Shown one piece after another: positions 37,925-46,285 of a DNA stretch of 46,285 nucleotides (positions are counted from its first letter, which is position 1; every line of letters begins with the position of its first letter). The DNA comes from an uncultured Sphingomonas sp. (GTDB taxonomy: Bacteria; Pseudomonadota; Alphaproteobacteria; Sphingomonadales; Sphingomonadaceae): positions 1 through 46,285 of the forward strand of contig NZ_CALMPA010000033.1 of assembly GCF_937871615.1 (NCBI RefSeq), written 5' to 3'. The notes under the pieces were generated by a model. That model made no database searches. It saw only the letters and a program-made list of their open reading frames with translations, and was not told the DNA's origin. A program made the position numbers and the translations under genes.

Positions 37925-38629
37925 ATGACGGCAACGATCGCGCTCGTCGACGACGACCGGAATATTCTCGCTTCGGTCTCGATCGCGCTTCAGACCGAGG
38001 GCTTCCTCACCCGCGTCTATTCGGATGGCGAAACGGCGCTGAAGGCGCTGATCGACAATCCGCCCGATCTTGCGATCTTCGATATCAAGATGCCGCGCAT
38101 GGACGGATTGGAACTGCTGCGGCGGCTGCGTGAGAAAAGCCAGATTCCGGTCATCTTCCTGACAAGCAAGGACGATGAACTGGACGAAGCACTTGGCCTT
38201 GCGATGGGCGCGGACGATTATATCGCCAAGCCCTTCAGCCAGCGCCTGCTGATCGCGCGCATCCGCGCGATCCTGCGCCGCGCGGAATTGACGCAATCGC
38301 CCGAGGGCACCGAAATCGAGACGCAGGGGCCGCTTGAGCGCGGGCGGCTGGTGATGGACCCGGCGCGCCACCGCGTGACCTGGGCGGGCACGCCGGTTAC
38401 GCTGACGGTCACCGAATTCCTGATCCTCGAAACGCTCGCCCAGCGCCCCGGCATCGTGCGCACCCGCAACCAATTGATGGATGCGGCATATCAGGACGAC
38501 ATCTACGTCGACGATCGCACGATCGATTCGCACATCAAGCGCGTGCGGCGAAAGTTTCGTGAGGTTGATTCGGAATTCGACGCTATCGAGACGCTCTATG
38601 GCGCCGGATATCGTTTCTCCGAGGAATGA
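37925..38629 (+). CDS. chvI: ChvI-type response regulator
   Basis: The 234-residue OmpR-family regulator has a receiver domain with acidic pocket D10-D11, phospho-acceptor D53 ([14 protein letters not shown]) and K in AKPFSQR, then a winged helix ([17 protein letters not shown] to [17 protein letters not shown]). With the ChvG kinase it governs envelope, acid and metabolic responses in alphaproteobacteria. The chvG start lies inside its last 32 bp. Confidence 0.94.
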   Translation: MTATIALVDDDRNILASVSIALQTEGFLTRVYSDGETALKALIDNPPDLAIFDIKMPRMDGLELLRRLREKSQIPVIFLTSKDDELDEALGLAMGADDYIAKPFSQRLLIARIRAILRRAELTQSPEGTEIETQGPLERGRLVMDPARHRVTWAGTPVTLTVTEFLILETLAQRPGIVRTRNQLMDAAYQDDIYVDDRTIDSHIKRVRRKFREVDSEFDAIETLYGAGYRFSEE

Positions 38630-40166
38630 GGGCAGCGATCTCGCGCTGCGCTGGTCCGGCCGGGTTTCGCTGACGCGCCGCATTCTGGCGGTCAACATCT
38701 TCGCGCTGCTGCTGCTGGCCGGCGGCTTTTTCTACCTCGATTCGTATCGCGTGCGGATTCTCGACAATCGCACCGAGCAGGCGATGCGCGAGGCGCGGCT
38801 GATCGCGGAGGCGTTGCAGACGGTGACGCCGAAATTGCGCAACCCACTGATTCTCCAGCTCGCGCAGGATACGGGCACGCGCATCCGCCTGTTCGGCCCC
38901 GATGGCGCGCTGATCGTGGACAGCCGGGCGCTGGGCAAACGCAATTTCCAGTTGCTCGATCCCGACAAGGATGATCGTGGCCAGCGGATCGCGCGCTTCC
39001 TCGATGCCGGAATCGACACAGTTGTCGGCGCGGTACGCGCACCGCTCTATCGCGATCATGCCAACGGCCTGCGCTGGCCCGACGTGCGCACCGCGCAAAC
39101 CGGCCATGTCGCCGCGACCGTCTGGCGCGCGCCCGATCGCACCCCGGTGATTACCGCCGCCGCCCCGCTGCTCGATGGCGCGGCGGTGCTCACCGCGATC
39201 AACGCGCGCGATATCACCCAGACGGTGCGGGTCGAGCGCTATCGCCTCAGCCTGGTGCTACTGACGGTAACGATCGTCTCGATCCTTCTTTCACTGTTTC
39301 TGGCGCGCACGATCGTCCGCCCGCTTCGGCGGCTGGCGCGGGCGGCGGTGCGCGTGCGGCTTGGCCGCGCGCGCGAAGTGGTGGTGCCGCGGCTGCCGGC
39401 GCGCAAGGACGAGATCGGGATGCTGGCGCGCGCATTGTCTGACATGAGCCTTGCGCTGCGCGCGCGGATCGACGCGACCGAAGCCTTCGCGGCGGACGTT
39501 ACGCATGAGTTGAAGAACCCGCTCGCGTCGCTGCGCTCGGCGATCGAGGGGCTCGGCCATGTCAAGGATCCGGCGCTTCAGGAAAAGCTGCTGGCGATCG
39601 TGCGGGATGACGTTCACCGGCTCGATCGCCTGATAACCGACATATCGGAGGCATCGCGGCTCGATGCGCAGCTCAGCCGCGCGAAATTCGAGCCGATCGA
39701 CGTTGGCGCGATGATCGACGGCATGGTGGCGCAGCGGCGCGAACGCGGGATAGAGCGTGATATCCGCATCCGCTTCGATCGGCCCGACGACGAGCATCTC
39801 GTCATCTCAGGTGAAGGTGCGCGGCTGGAACGCGTCTTCGAAAATCTGATCGACAATGCTTTGTCCTTTTCCCCCAATGGCGGGCTGATCGCGATCGCGG
39901 CGCGGCGGATCGACGGGGCACTGGAGGTCCGCGTCGAGGACGAAGGCCCTGGCGTGCCGGAGGATGCGCGGGAGGCGATATTCCGCCGCTTCCAGTCGAT
40001 CCGGCCACAAAGTGAGGCGTTTGGGCAACATTCCGGGCTTGGCCTTGCGATCGCGCGAACGATAGTCGAGGCGCATCAGGGCGCGATCAGCGTGCAGAGC
40101 CGGGAGGACCGGCTGAGCGGCGCGCGTTTCATCGTGCGATTGCCGCTGGCGGACGGAAGGGGCTGA
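38598..40166 (+). CDS. chvG: ChvG-type sensor histidine kinase
   Basis: The 522-residue kinase has an N-terminal membrane span ([19 protein letters not shown]), a periplasmic sensor domain of about 190 residues ([17 protein letters not shown] to [13 protein letters not shown]), a second span ([17 protein letters not shown]), a HAMP linker, the HisKA box [18 protein letters not shown] and a HATPase domain with GPGVPEDAR and [11 protein letters not shown]. The ATG at 38598 overlaps chvI; a later start is possible. One nucleotide separates its stop from hprK. Confidence 0.93.
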   Translation: MAPDIVSPRNEGSDLALRWSGRVSLTRRILAVNIFALLLLAGGFFYLDSYRVRILDNRTEQAMREARLIAEALQTVTPKLRNPLILQLAQDTGTRIRLFGPDGALIVDSRALGKRNFQLLDPDKDDRGQRIARFLDAGIDTVVGAVRAPLYRDHANGLRWPDVRTAQTGHVAATVWRAPDRTPVITAAAPLLDGAAVLTAINARDITQTVRVERYRLSLVLLTVTIVSILLSLFLARTIVRPLRRLARAAVRVRLGRAREVVVPRLPARKDEIGMLARALSDMSLALRARIDATEAFAADVTHELKNPLASLRSAIEGLGHVKDPALQEKLLAIVRDDVHRLDRLITDISEASRLDAQLSRAKFEPIDVGAMIDGMVAQRRERGIERDIRIRFDRPDDEHLVISGEGARLERVFENLIDNALSFSPNGGLIAIAARRIDGALEVRVEDEGPGVPEDAREAIFRRFQSIRPQSEAFGQHSGLGLAIARTIVEAHQGAISVQSREDRLSGARFIVRLPLADGRG

Positions 40167-40167
40167 A

Positions 40168-40587
40168 ATGGCCGATCGCGAAACGGTTCATGCCACCACC
40201 GTCGCCATCGGCGGGTGCGCCGTCCTGCTGTTCGGCCCATCGGGGGCGGGCAAATCCGATCTGGCATTGCGGCTGATTGATCGCGGGGCCACATTGGTAT
40301 CGGATGATTATACCGATCTGGTCGCCGCCGCCGATGTGCTGTTCGCCAGCCCGCCGCCGACGATCGCGGGAAAGATGGAGGTGCGCGGGGTGGGCATCGT
40401 CGAGTTGCCACATGTCGCCGCAGTCCCGGTGAGCCTGGTGGTGCGGCTGGATGCGCCCGTCGAACGCCTGCCTGAGCCGGGCACATGCACCCTTGCCGAA
40501 CGCGCCATTCCAGCTATCGCGGTCAATCCGTTCGAGGCTTCGGCCCCGATCAAGATCGAACTCGTGATGCGTCGGATATCGTCGTGA
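40168..40587 (+). CDS. hprK: Short HPr kinase/phosphorylase
   Basis: The 139-residue protein corresponds to the catalytic domain only: P-loop GPSGAGKS at 23-30, SDDY at 45-48, and the HprK signature GKMEVRGVGIV at 68-78. The N-terminal domain of the Gram-positive enzyme is missing, as is normal in alphaproteobacteria. It phosphorylates a serine of HPr, tying the nitrogen-related PTS to carbon status. It overlaps rapZ by 4 bp (GTGA). Confidence 0.93.
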   Translation: MADRETVHATTVAIGGCAVLLFGPSGAGKSDLALRLIDRGATLVSDDYTDLVAAADVLFASPPPTIAGKMEVRGVGIVELPHVAAVPVSLVVRLDAPVERLPEPGTCTLAERAIPAIAVNPFEASAPIKIELVMRRISS

Positions 40588-41498
40588 ACCCGCCCCCTGA
40601 AATATTACTCGTCACCGGCATGTCCGGCGCTGGCAAGTCGACCGTGCTCAAGACGCTGGAGGATCTCGGCTGGGAGGTGGTCGACAATCTGCCGCTCTCG
40701 CTGCTCGATCGCCTGCTCAACGCGCTCCCGCCCGAGGGCACGGAGGGGATGCACCGTCCGCTCGCGCTCGGTATCGGCGCGCGGACCCGCGATTTCGACG
40801 CGGCGCAAGTGGTGGCGCAGGTCGAGCGGCTGCGCGCCAAGGGCCGGTTCGAGATAGGCACGCTGTTCCTCGATTGCGACTCGGACGAGCTGGCGCGCCG
40901 TTACGATGAAACGCGCCGTCGCCACCCGCTGGCGCTGGATCGCCCCGCGCGTGACGGCATCGAGCGCGAGCGTGAACTGCTCGCCCCGCTCCGCCACTGG
41001 GCGAACCGCCTGATCGACACGGGAAAATTCAGCGCCAACACGCTGGCGCAGCAGATTCGCGCGGTCTTTTCGCGTGCCGGCGTGGGCGAAGCGATCGTAT
41101 CGGTCACCTCGTTCGGTTTCGCGCGCGGATTGCCCAAGGATGCCGATCTGGTGTTCGACATGCGCTTCCTGCGAAATCCGCATTGGGATGCCGTGCTGCG
41201 CCCCGGCACCGGGCTGGACGCGGATGTCTCCGCCTATATCGCCGAAGACCCCGCATATGCCGATGCGATGCGCCAGATCGAGGATCTGTTGCTGCTGCTC
41301 GTCCCGCGTTATATCGCGGAAGGCAAATCCTATATCACCATCGCATTCGGCTGCACCGGCGGGCGGCATCGTTCGGTGCATGTGGCAGAGCGTGTGGCAG
41401 AGCGGTTGCTTAATGCCGGATTTTCGCCCACGGTCACGCATCGCGATCTTGCGGCGGCGCCGCAGGATGCGCTTGAGGGACACCCGATAGGGCAATGA
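40584..41498 (+). CDS. rapZ: RapZ, RNase adapter / nucleotide-binding protein
   Basis: The 304-residue protein has a Walker A GMSGAGKST at 12-20 and the C-terminal RNA-binding and UDP-GlcNAc region signature GCTGGRHRSVHVAERVAERL. In enterobacteria RapZ directs RNase E to the small RNA GlmZ; that small-RNA pair is not known in alphaproteobacteria, so the local role is open. GTG start overlapping the hprK stop; its own stop overlaps the EIIA start by 4 bp (ATGA). Confidence 0.94.
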   Translation: MNPPPEILLVTGMSGAGKSTVLKTLEDLGWEVVDNLPLSLLDRLLNALPPEGTEGMHRPLALGIGARTRDFDAAQVVAQVERLRAKGRFEIGTLFLDCDSDELARRYDETRRRHPLALDRPARDGIERERELLAPLRHWANRLIDTGKFSANTLAQQIRAVFSRAGVGEAIVSVTSFGFARGLPKDADLVFDMRFLRNPHWDAVLRPGTGLDADVSAYIAEDPAYADAMRQIEDLLLLLVPRYIAEGKSYITIAFGCTGGRHRSVHVAERVAERLLNAGFSPTVTHRDLAAAPQDALEGHPIGQ

Positions 41499-41923
41499 AC
41501 GACCTGAGTAAGCAATTGATCGGCCTGGTACTGGTTACGCACGGGCGCCTCGCCGACGAATTTGTCACCGCGATGGAGCATGTTGTCGGGCCGCAGAAGC
41601 AGGTCCGGACCGTCGCGATCGGCCCGGACGACGACATGGAGGCTCGCCGCGCCGATATCCGCGCGGCGATTGCCGCCGTGGACGCGGGACGCGGCGTGAT
41701 CGTGCTGACCGATCTGTTCGGCGGCACGCCATCCAATCTCGCGATCTCGCTGATGGAGCGCGGCCGGGTGGAGGTGATCGCGGGCATCAACCTGCCGATG
41801 CTGATCCGGCTCGAATCCGCGCGCAAGGCGATGACGGTGGTGGCTGCGGTGGCCGCCGCGCGCGAGGCCGGGCGGAAATATATCTCGGTCGCGTCCGAAG
41901 TGTTGGGCGAGGCCGCTGCGTGA
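41495..41923 (+). CDS. PTS EIIA component, mannose family (EIIA-Ntr-type regulator)
   Basis: The 142-residue protein has the mannose-family EIIA fold with the phospho-histidine H16 in LVTHGRLADEF and the LTDLFGGTPSNLA segment. No EIIB or EIIC gene follows, so it does not import a sugar. In alphaproteobacteria this component (called ManX or EIIA-Man) acts as a phosphorylation-dependent regulator, including toward ChvG and PckA in some species. It overlaps HPr by 4 bp. Confidence 0.92.
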   Translation: MNDLSKQLIGLVLVTHGRLADEFVTAMEHVVGPQKQVRTVAIGPDDDMEARRADIRAAIAAVDAGRGVIVLTDLFGGTPSNLAISLMERGRVEVIAGINLPMLIRLESARKAMTVVAAVAAAREAGRKYISVASEVLGEAAA

Positions 41924-42189
41924 CGGTGTCGCGCGAGGTCCAGATTACCAACCGGCGCGGGCTTCATGCGCGCGCCAGCGCCAAGTTCGTCACGCTTGCC
42001 TCCGCGCAACCGATCCAGGTGCATGTCGCCAAGGGCGCGTCGAGCGTCACCGGCACATCGATCATGGGGCTGATGATGCTGGGCGCGGCGATGGGTGACA
42101 CGATCGTCATCAGCGCCGTGGGGGATTCCGCCGAGCAGGTCGTGGCCGTGATGTGCGATCTGGTCGAGGCCAAGTTCGGCGAGGATTGA
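41920..42189 (+). CDS. ptsH: HPr phosphocarrier protein
   Basis: The 89-residue protein has the EI-phosphorylated histidine H16 in RRGLHARASAKF and the HprK-target serine S47 in TGTSIMGLMML. Both regulatory sites are therefore intact. GTG start with a 4-bp overlap with EIIA; its stop overlaps the methyltransferase start by one base (TGATG). Enzyme I must be encoded elsewhere. Confidence 0.94.
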   Translation: MTVSREVQITNRRGLHARASAKFVTLASAQPIQVHVAKGASSVTGTSIMGLMMLGAAMGDTIVISAVGDSAEQVVAVMCDLVEAKFGED

Positions 42190-42989
42190 TGCCGCGCCAG
42201 ATTACCGCCTATTCGAACCCGCTAGTGAAGCATGTCCGCGATCTGCGCGACAAGCGGCATCGCCGCATGGCGCGCCAGTTCCTCGCCGAAGGGCTGCGCA
42301 TCCTCACCGAAGCGCGCGAGACCGGGCGCGTGCCGCGCCTGCTGTTCTTCGCCGCCGCCAGCGCGCGGCATCCGCTGGTGGAACGACTGGTCGCAGCGGT
42401 CGAGGCGGGCGGTGGCGAGGCGATCGAGACGACGCCGGACATTCTTTCCAAACTTTCCGGCAAGGATAATCCGCAAGCCGTGGTCGGTGTGTTCGATGAA
42501 TTCGCCACCACGCTCGATTCGCTCGATCGGGCGAGCGCGGGCATCTGGCTGGTCGCCGAGCGGCTGCGCGATCCCGGCAATCTCGGCACGATCCTGCGCA
42601 CCGGCGACGCGATCGGCGCGGGCGGGCTGATCCTGATCGGCGATTGCGTCGATCCATTCTCGGTCGAGGCGGTGCGCGCGAGCATGGGCGCGTTGTTCAC
42701 CGTGCCGGTCGTGCGCTGCGGCTGGGAAGATTTCATCGCCTGGCTGCGTGGCGGCCCCGGCACGCTCGTCGGGCTCAGCCTCCAGACCGAGCATGATTAT
42801 CGCGCGCCGGCCTATCCCGCGCCCACCTTCCTGCTCACCGGGAACGAGGCGCAGGGGCTGCCCGATGGTTATGAAGCGGCGTGCGATCTGCTGGTGAAGC
42901 TGCCGATGCTGGGCAAGGCGGACAGCCTCAACGCGGCGGTGGCGACAGCGGTGATGGCCTATCAGGTGCTCGCCAGCCAGCGTGGATAG
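42189..42989 (+). CDS. SpoU/TrmH-family RNA 2'-O-methyltransferase
   Basis: The 266-residue protein has an N-terminal L30e-like substrate-binding domain (RQFLAEGLRILTEA) and a knotted SPOUT catalytic domain. Conserved blocks are LRDPGNLGTILRTGDAIGA, LTGNEAQGLP and LVKLPMLGKADSLNAAVATAV, which are SpoU motifs 1 to 3. Target RNA and nucleotide are unknown; rRNA is likely. It is coupled to the HPr gene by a one-base overlap, an odd functional mix that seems conserved only by operon packing. Confidence 0.9.
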   Translation: MPRQITAYSNPLVKHVRDLRDKRHRRMARQFLAEGLRILTEARETGRVPRLLFFAAASARHPLVERLVAAVEAGGGEAIETTPDILSKLSGKDNPQAVVGVFDEFATTLDSLDRASAGIWLVAERLRDPGNLGTILRTGDAIGAGGLILIGDCVDPFSVEAVRASMGALFTVPVVRCGWEDFIAWLRGGPGTLVGLSLQTEHDYRAPAYPAPTFLLTGNEAQGLPDGYEAACDLLVKLPMLGKADSLNAAVATAVMAYQVLASQRG

Positions 42990-43057
42990 CGGCTTGCGCG
43001 AGACAGTTTGTTGCCGCTATCGCCATACCGAGTTTTTGAATTGAACGGGATGAGGGC

Positions 43058-43912
43058 ATGAAGCGCTTCGAGGGCACCCAGAGCTACGTCGCGACCGAGG
43101 ATCTGAAGGTCGCGGTCAACGCCGCGGTCATGCTCCGCCGTCCGTTGCTGGTGAAGGGGGAGCCAGGCACCGGCAAGACCGTGCTCGCCTATGAGATCGC
43201 CAAGGCGACCGGCGCGCCGCTGATCGAGTGGAACGTGAAATCCACCACCAAGGCGCAGCAGGGCCTGTACGAATATGACGCGGTGGCCCGGCTGCGGGAC
43301 GGTCAGCTTGGCGACGAGCGCGTCCACGATATCGCGAACTATATCCGCAAGGGCAAATTGTGGGAGGCGTTCACCTCGTCGCAACTGCCCGTGCTGCTGA
43401 TCGACGAGATCGACAAGGCGGATATCGAATTTCCGAACGACCTGCTTCAGGAACTCGATCGGATGGAATTCCACGTTTACGAAACGAAGGAAACGATCCG
43501 CGCGGCGGAACGCCCGATCGTCGTCATCACCTCGAATAACGAAAAGGAACTGCCCGACGCATTCCTGCGCCGCTGCTTCTTCCATTATATCAAATTCCCC
43601 GATCGCGACACGATGCAGGCGATCGTCGATGTCCATTTCCCCGGCATCCAGAAGATGCTCGTCTCCAAGGCGATGGATATCTTCTACGAGGTGCGCGAGG
43701 TGCCGGGGCTGAAGAAGAAGCCGTCGACCAGCGAATTGCTCGATTGGCTCAAGCTGCTGCTCCATGAGGACATGCCGCTCGACGTGCTGCAGAATCGCGA
43801 TCCGACCAAGGCGATCCCGCCGCTGCATGGCGCATTGCTCAAGAACGAGCAGGACGTGATGCTGTTCGAGCGGCTCGCGTTCATGGCCAAGCGTCAGGGC
43901 AACCGCCCCTGA
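43058..43912 (+). CDS. MoxR-family AAA+ ATPase
   Basis: The 284-residue protein has Walker A GEPGTGKT near residues 37-44, Walker B LLIDEIDKAD, a sensor-1 region ITSNNEKELPDAFLRRCFF (with arginine finger) and a C-terminal lid. MoxR proteins work with von Willebrand A (CoxE-type) partners as chaperones for metal-cofactor or complex assembly. As I recall, sphingomonads carry that partner directly downstream; here a CHAP-domain gene follows instead. Promoter: not obvious in the 68-nt gap upstream. Confidence 0.92.
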   Translation: MKRFEGTQSYVATEDLKVAVNAAVMLRRPLLVKGEPGTGKTVLAYEIAKATGAPLIEWNVKSTTKAQQGLYEYDAVARLRDGQLGDERVHDIANYIRKGKLWEAFTSSQLPVLLIDEIDKADIEFPNDLLQELDRMEFHVYETKETIRAAERPIVVITSNNEKELPDAFLRRCFFHYIKFPDRDTMQAIVDVHFPGIQKMLVSKAMDIFYEVREVPGLKKKPSTSELLDWLKLLLHEDMPLDVLQNRDPTKAIPPLHGALLKNEQDVMLFERLAFMAKRQGNRP

Positions 43913-44020
43913 GGCCAGGCGACGAAGCGAGCCGGTGGCGCGACGACGAACGCGAATGCTAACTATTTGTTAACCAGATAGGGCAACCATTCCGCCATCA
44001 GTGCAAGCTGAGGGTGCGGC

Positions 44021-44584
44021 GTGGTGTTCAGGCGATTTTCCCTTGGCCTTATCGGCCTAGCAACGGCGGTGTCGGCGATTCCCGCATCCGCGGCGCTGCT
44101 CGATTATGTCGGGCAATGCGTGCCGTTCGCGCGCGAGGCTTCGGGCATCCGGATTTTCGGCGATGCCTGGACATGGTGGGATCAGGCCGATGGCCGCTAT
44201 CCGCGCGGGCATCGCCCGAAGGTGGGCGCGGTCATCGCCTTCACGAAGCAATCCCGCTTGCCGCTGGGGCATGTGGCGGTGGTCAGCCGCGTGGTGGAAC
44301 GCCGCGTGCTGATGCTGACCCATGCCAACTGGTCCCGCGTCGATGGCGCGCGCGGCCATGCCGAACAGGATGTGACGCTTTACGACGTATCGCCCGATAA
44401 TGACTGGAGCGAGGTGAAGGTCTGGTATCGCGATTCGCAAGGCCTCGGCAGCACGGTCTACAGCGTCAACGGCTTCATCTACGCGCCGGGACGCCCCTCC
44501 CCTGAACTCACCTCCAGCAATCCCGATTATGTCGGCGCGCTGATCGACGCTTATGTGCCCGATGCGGGCCGCGCCACGCGCTAG
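44021..44584 (+). CDS. Exported CHAP-domain amidase/endopeptidase
   Basis: The 187-residue protein has a signal peptide (residues 1-25, ending PASAAL) and a CHAP domain with catalytic C33 in YVGQCVPFAR and H84 in GHVAVVSRV, followed by LTHANWSR. Such enzymes hydrolyse peptidoglycan amide bonds. A GTG at 44021 or 44024 is the start; AGGG lies 10 nt upstream of the first. The 108-nt gap before it contains the AT-rich stretch CTAACTATTTGTTAACCAG (43958-43976), a possible promoter. Confidence 0.88.
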   Translation: MVFRRFSLGLIGLATAVSAIPASAALLDYVGQCVPFAREASGIRIFGDAWTWWDQADGRYPRGHRPKVGAVIAFTKQSRLPLGHVAVVSRVVERRVLMLTHANWSRVDGARGHAEQDVTLYDVSPDNDWSEVKVWYRDSQGLGSTVYSVNGFIYAPGRPSPELTSSNPDYVGALIDAYVPDAGRATR

Positions 44585-44719
44585 GATTCGCGCTCGGCCA
44601 AGAAATGTTTCGCCTCCGGTCGCAAATTGCGCGATGAAACCGGGCGTGTTCATCGCACGTTTCGTCGTCATCCCCCATGAACGCGGTAACCGTCGACGTG
44701 ACGGCAACGGAGATAGAAG

Positions 44720-45298
44720 ATGATAAAGCATCTCAAGGGTCGCGGTGTGCTTTTGGCCGCAATCGCGACGGCAGGGCTGGTCGTCAGCGGCTGCGCGACC
44801 GAGACAACCTATCGCCCGGCGACCGGCAAGGGCTTCTACCGCACCGGCTATAGCGACCAGCAGATCGAATCGAATCGCTGGCTGGTGACCTTCGCGGGCA
44901 ACACCGTGACCGATCGTGACACGGTTGAACGGTATCTGCTTTATCGCGCGGCCGAACTGACGCTTCAGAACGGCTATGATTATTTCGTCATGGTCGATCG
45001 CACCACCGATCGTCAGGCGCAGACCTATGCCACCCCCGGTCCGCGCTTCGGCATGGGCGGATGGTGGGGGCCGTCATGGCGCTATTACGGGCGCGGTTTC
45101 GGCTGGCGCGCGTGGGATCCGTGGTTCGGCGATCCGTTCTGGGGCGACAATGTCGATATCCGCACGGTCGATCGCTACGAGGCGTCGGCGGAAATCATCA
45201 TGCGCAAGGGCACGCCCGCGCGCGACGAGGTGCGCGCGTTCAACGCACGCGATGTCGCCGATCGGATCGGGCCGACGGTGGTGCTGCCCAAGCCCTGA
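44720..45298 (+). CDS. Lipoprotein, CC0125/CC1285 family
   Basis: The 192-residue protein has a lipoprotein signal with lipobox VSGC (C25), so it should be lipidated and periplasmic-facing. The body reads YRPATGKGFYRTGYSDQQI and a helix RYLLYRAAELTLQNGYDYF, then a Gly/Trp/Tyr-rich loop (about residues 108-145), then a strand containing ASAEIIMRKG. I recognise this from alphaproteobacterial lipoproteins of unknown role. RBS: GGAGATAGAAG before the ATG. Stand-alone transcription unit with a clear terminator. Confidence 0.85.
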   Translation: MIKHLKGRGVLLAAIATAGLVVSGCATETTYRPATGKGFYRTGYSDQQIESNRWLVTFAGNTVTDRDTVERYLLYRAAELTLQNGYDYFVMVDRTTDRQAQTYATPGPRFGMGGWWGPSWRYYGRGFGWRAWDPWFGDPFWGDNVDIRTVDRYEASAEIIMRKGTPARDEVRAFNARDVADRIGPTVVLPKP

Positions 45299-45323
45299 TC
45301 CGGCTTGAGGCGACAAACACGAA

Positions 45324-45358
45324 GGGCGGCGGATCACCACGATCCGCCGCCCCTTTTT
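45324..45358 (+). terminator. Rho-independent terminator after the lipoprotein gene
   Basis: A perfect 12-bp stem (45324-45335 with 45341-45352, arms starting GGGCGGCGGATC) with loop ACCAC is followed by C then TTTTT (45354-45358). It lies 25 nt after the stop codon. It is the clearest intrinsic terminator in the window. On the other strand the T tract is poor, so it mainly serves the plus strand. Confidence 0.9.
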
Positions 45359-45422
45359 CGTTCATCGACAGTAACTGTCGGGCCGGGCAGGCCGCGCGCG
45401 GCCCGCCCCCTTCACCCTGGCC

Positions 45423-46285
45423 TCACACCGCGCCGTGGCAGTGCTTGTATTTGCGCCCGGAGCCGCACGGGCACGCCGCATTGCGGCTCACCACGCCCTT
45501 CCAGCCTTCGGGATCCTCGCCGATCTCGGCTGCGGTCGGCTGCGGGATTTGCAGCGGCGGAAGCTGGCTGGTGATGAGCCCGAGCGAACCCGCGTCGATA
45601 TCCGCGGAATTATCCTCGCCCGAAAACGGATCGAAATGCGTGGTGATGAAATCGGGCAGTTCGGGCAGTTGGGGCGGCGCCTGCATCCGGAATTGCGCAT
45701 AAGCGATCGTGCGCGTCACGTCCTCGCGGATGCTTTCGAGCATCCGCTGGAACAGCGCGAACGCCTCCTGCTTATATTCGTTGATCGGCGTTTTCTGCGC
45801 ATAGGCGCGCAGGTGGACGACCTGGCGCAACGCATCCAGCGTCGCCAGATGTTCCTTCCAGTGATGATCGAGATTCTGGAGCAGGATTGATTTTTCCACC
45901 TGGGTCCAGGTCTCGGGCTCCAGATCGGCGGCCTTCGCGGCCACCGCCGCATCCGCCTCGGCCTGAACGCGCTCCGTCACGACTTCGGGGTCGATCGATT
46001 CCTCGGTCAGCCAACTATCAATCGCGGGCTCGATGTTGAGCAGTTCGGCGACGCGCTCCTTCATGCCGGCCACGTCCCACTGCTCCGGATAGGAATGCGG
46101 CGGGCAGGCTTCGCCGACGATCGTATTCACCGTCTCGGCGCGCATATCGTCCACCACGTCGCCGACCGTCTCTGCGTCCATGATGTCGCTGCGCTGTTCG
46201 TAGATCACCTTGCGCTGATCGTTCATCACATCGTCATATTCGACGACCTGCTTGCGGATGTCGTAGTTGCGCGCCTCGACCTTCT
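45423..46285 (-). CDS. secA: Protein translocase ATPase SecA, C-terminal part (5' cut)
   Basis: The reading frame runs through the right edge, so only about the last 287 residues are seen. It includes the helical scaffold and wing region ([53 protein letters not shown]) and the C-terminal zinc-binding SEC-C motif [14 protein letters not shown], which binds SecB and lipids. SecA drives preprotein export through SecYEG. A disordered linker ([15 protein letters not shown]) precedes the zinc motif. Confidence 0.97.
   Translation of the reverse strand, partial: KVEARNYDIRKQVVEYDDVMNDQRKVIYEQRSDIMDAETVGDVVDDMRAETVNTIVGEACPPHSYPEQWDVAGMKERVAELLNIEPAIDSWLTEESIDPEVVTERVQAEADAAVAAKAADLEPETWTQVEKSILLQNLDHHWKEHLATLDALRQVVHLRAYAQKTPINEYKQEAFALFQRMLESIREDVTRTIAYAQFRMQAPPQLPELPDFITTHFDPFSGEDNSADIDAGSLGLITSQLPPLQIPQPTAAEIGEDPEGWKGVVSRNAACPCGSGRKYKHCHGAV

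Overview
The window reads as a chromosomal segment of a GC-rich alphaproteobacterium, most likely a sphingomonad (Sphingomonas-like). The evidence is gene order and family type: mltB-dacC-tmk-holB-metG-tatD; dusB-ntrB-ntrC-ntrY-ntrX-hfq-hflX; lptD-surA-pdxA-rsmA; pckA divergent from chvI-chvG-hprK-rapZ-EIIA-HPr; and the 3' end of secA. The species is not identified. All assignments come from reading motifs, without database searches.

Region 1 (1 to about 4733) is an accessory island lying against the 3' end of a tRNA-Ser(UGA). It starts with the C-terminal end of a gene cut by the window edge. Next come a cluster of short repeats, a two-gene minus-strand cassette (a HEPN-like protein with a winged-helix partner), a dyad-rich AT-rich control region, and a plus-strand run of small phage-like genes that includes a DUF5681-type protein. 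No integrase, terminase, portal or capsid gene is visible, so this is the edge of a larger element or a remnant. A 5' half of a second tRNA-Ser(UGA) lies 185 bp beyond the intact tRNA, so the locus has been rearranged.

Region 2 (5101-13246) is a tightly packed plus-strand run: cell-wall enzymes (MltB-type transglycosylase, DD-carboxypeptidase), then tmk, holB, metG, tatD, a metallo-beta-lactamase-fold hydrolase and mazG. Two deletion scars sit in it: a SPOR-domain tail of an apparent rlpA, and an aspartic-protease gene reduced to its membrane anchor.

Region 3 (13247-25350) is on the minus strand. From upstream to downstream it carries pepA, holC, ndk and a GNAT gene, then dusB and the two nitrogen-type two-component systems NtrBC and NtrYX, then hfq and hflX. 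The Hfq is unusual in having two complete Sm domains in one chain.

Region 4 (25477-31011) is the outer-membrane biogenesis operon lptD-surA with pdxA and rsmA. Region 5 (31029-36108) holds guaB-rsmB-TPR on the minus strand, an SPFH/NfeD membrane pair on the plus strand and a small YidB-like protein.

Region 6 (36178-42989) links carbon metabolism with envelope sensing: pckA is divergent from a ChvI/ChvG system followed by a short HPr kinase, RapZ, a mannose-type EIIA, HPr and a SpoU-type RNA methyltransferase. This is a regulatory PTS without sugar-transport components. Region 7 (43058-46285) has a MoxR ATPase, a CHAP-domain exported protein, an aromatic-rich lipoprotein with a clear terminator, and the C-terminal part of SecA.
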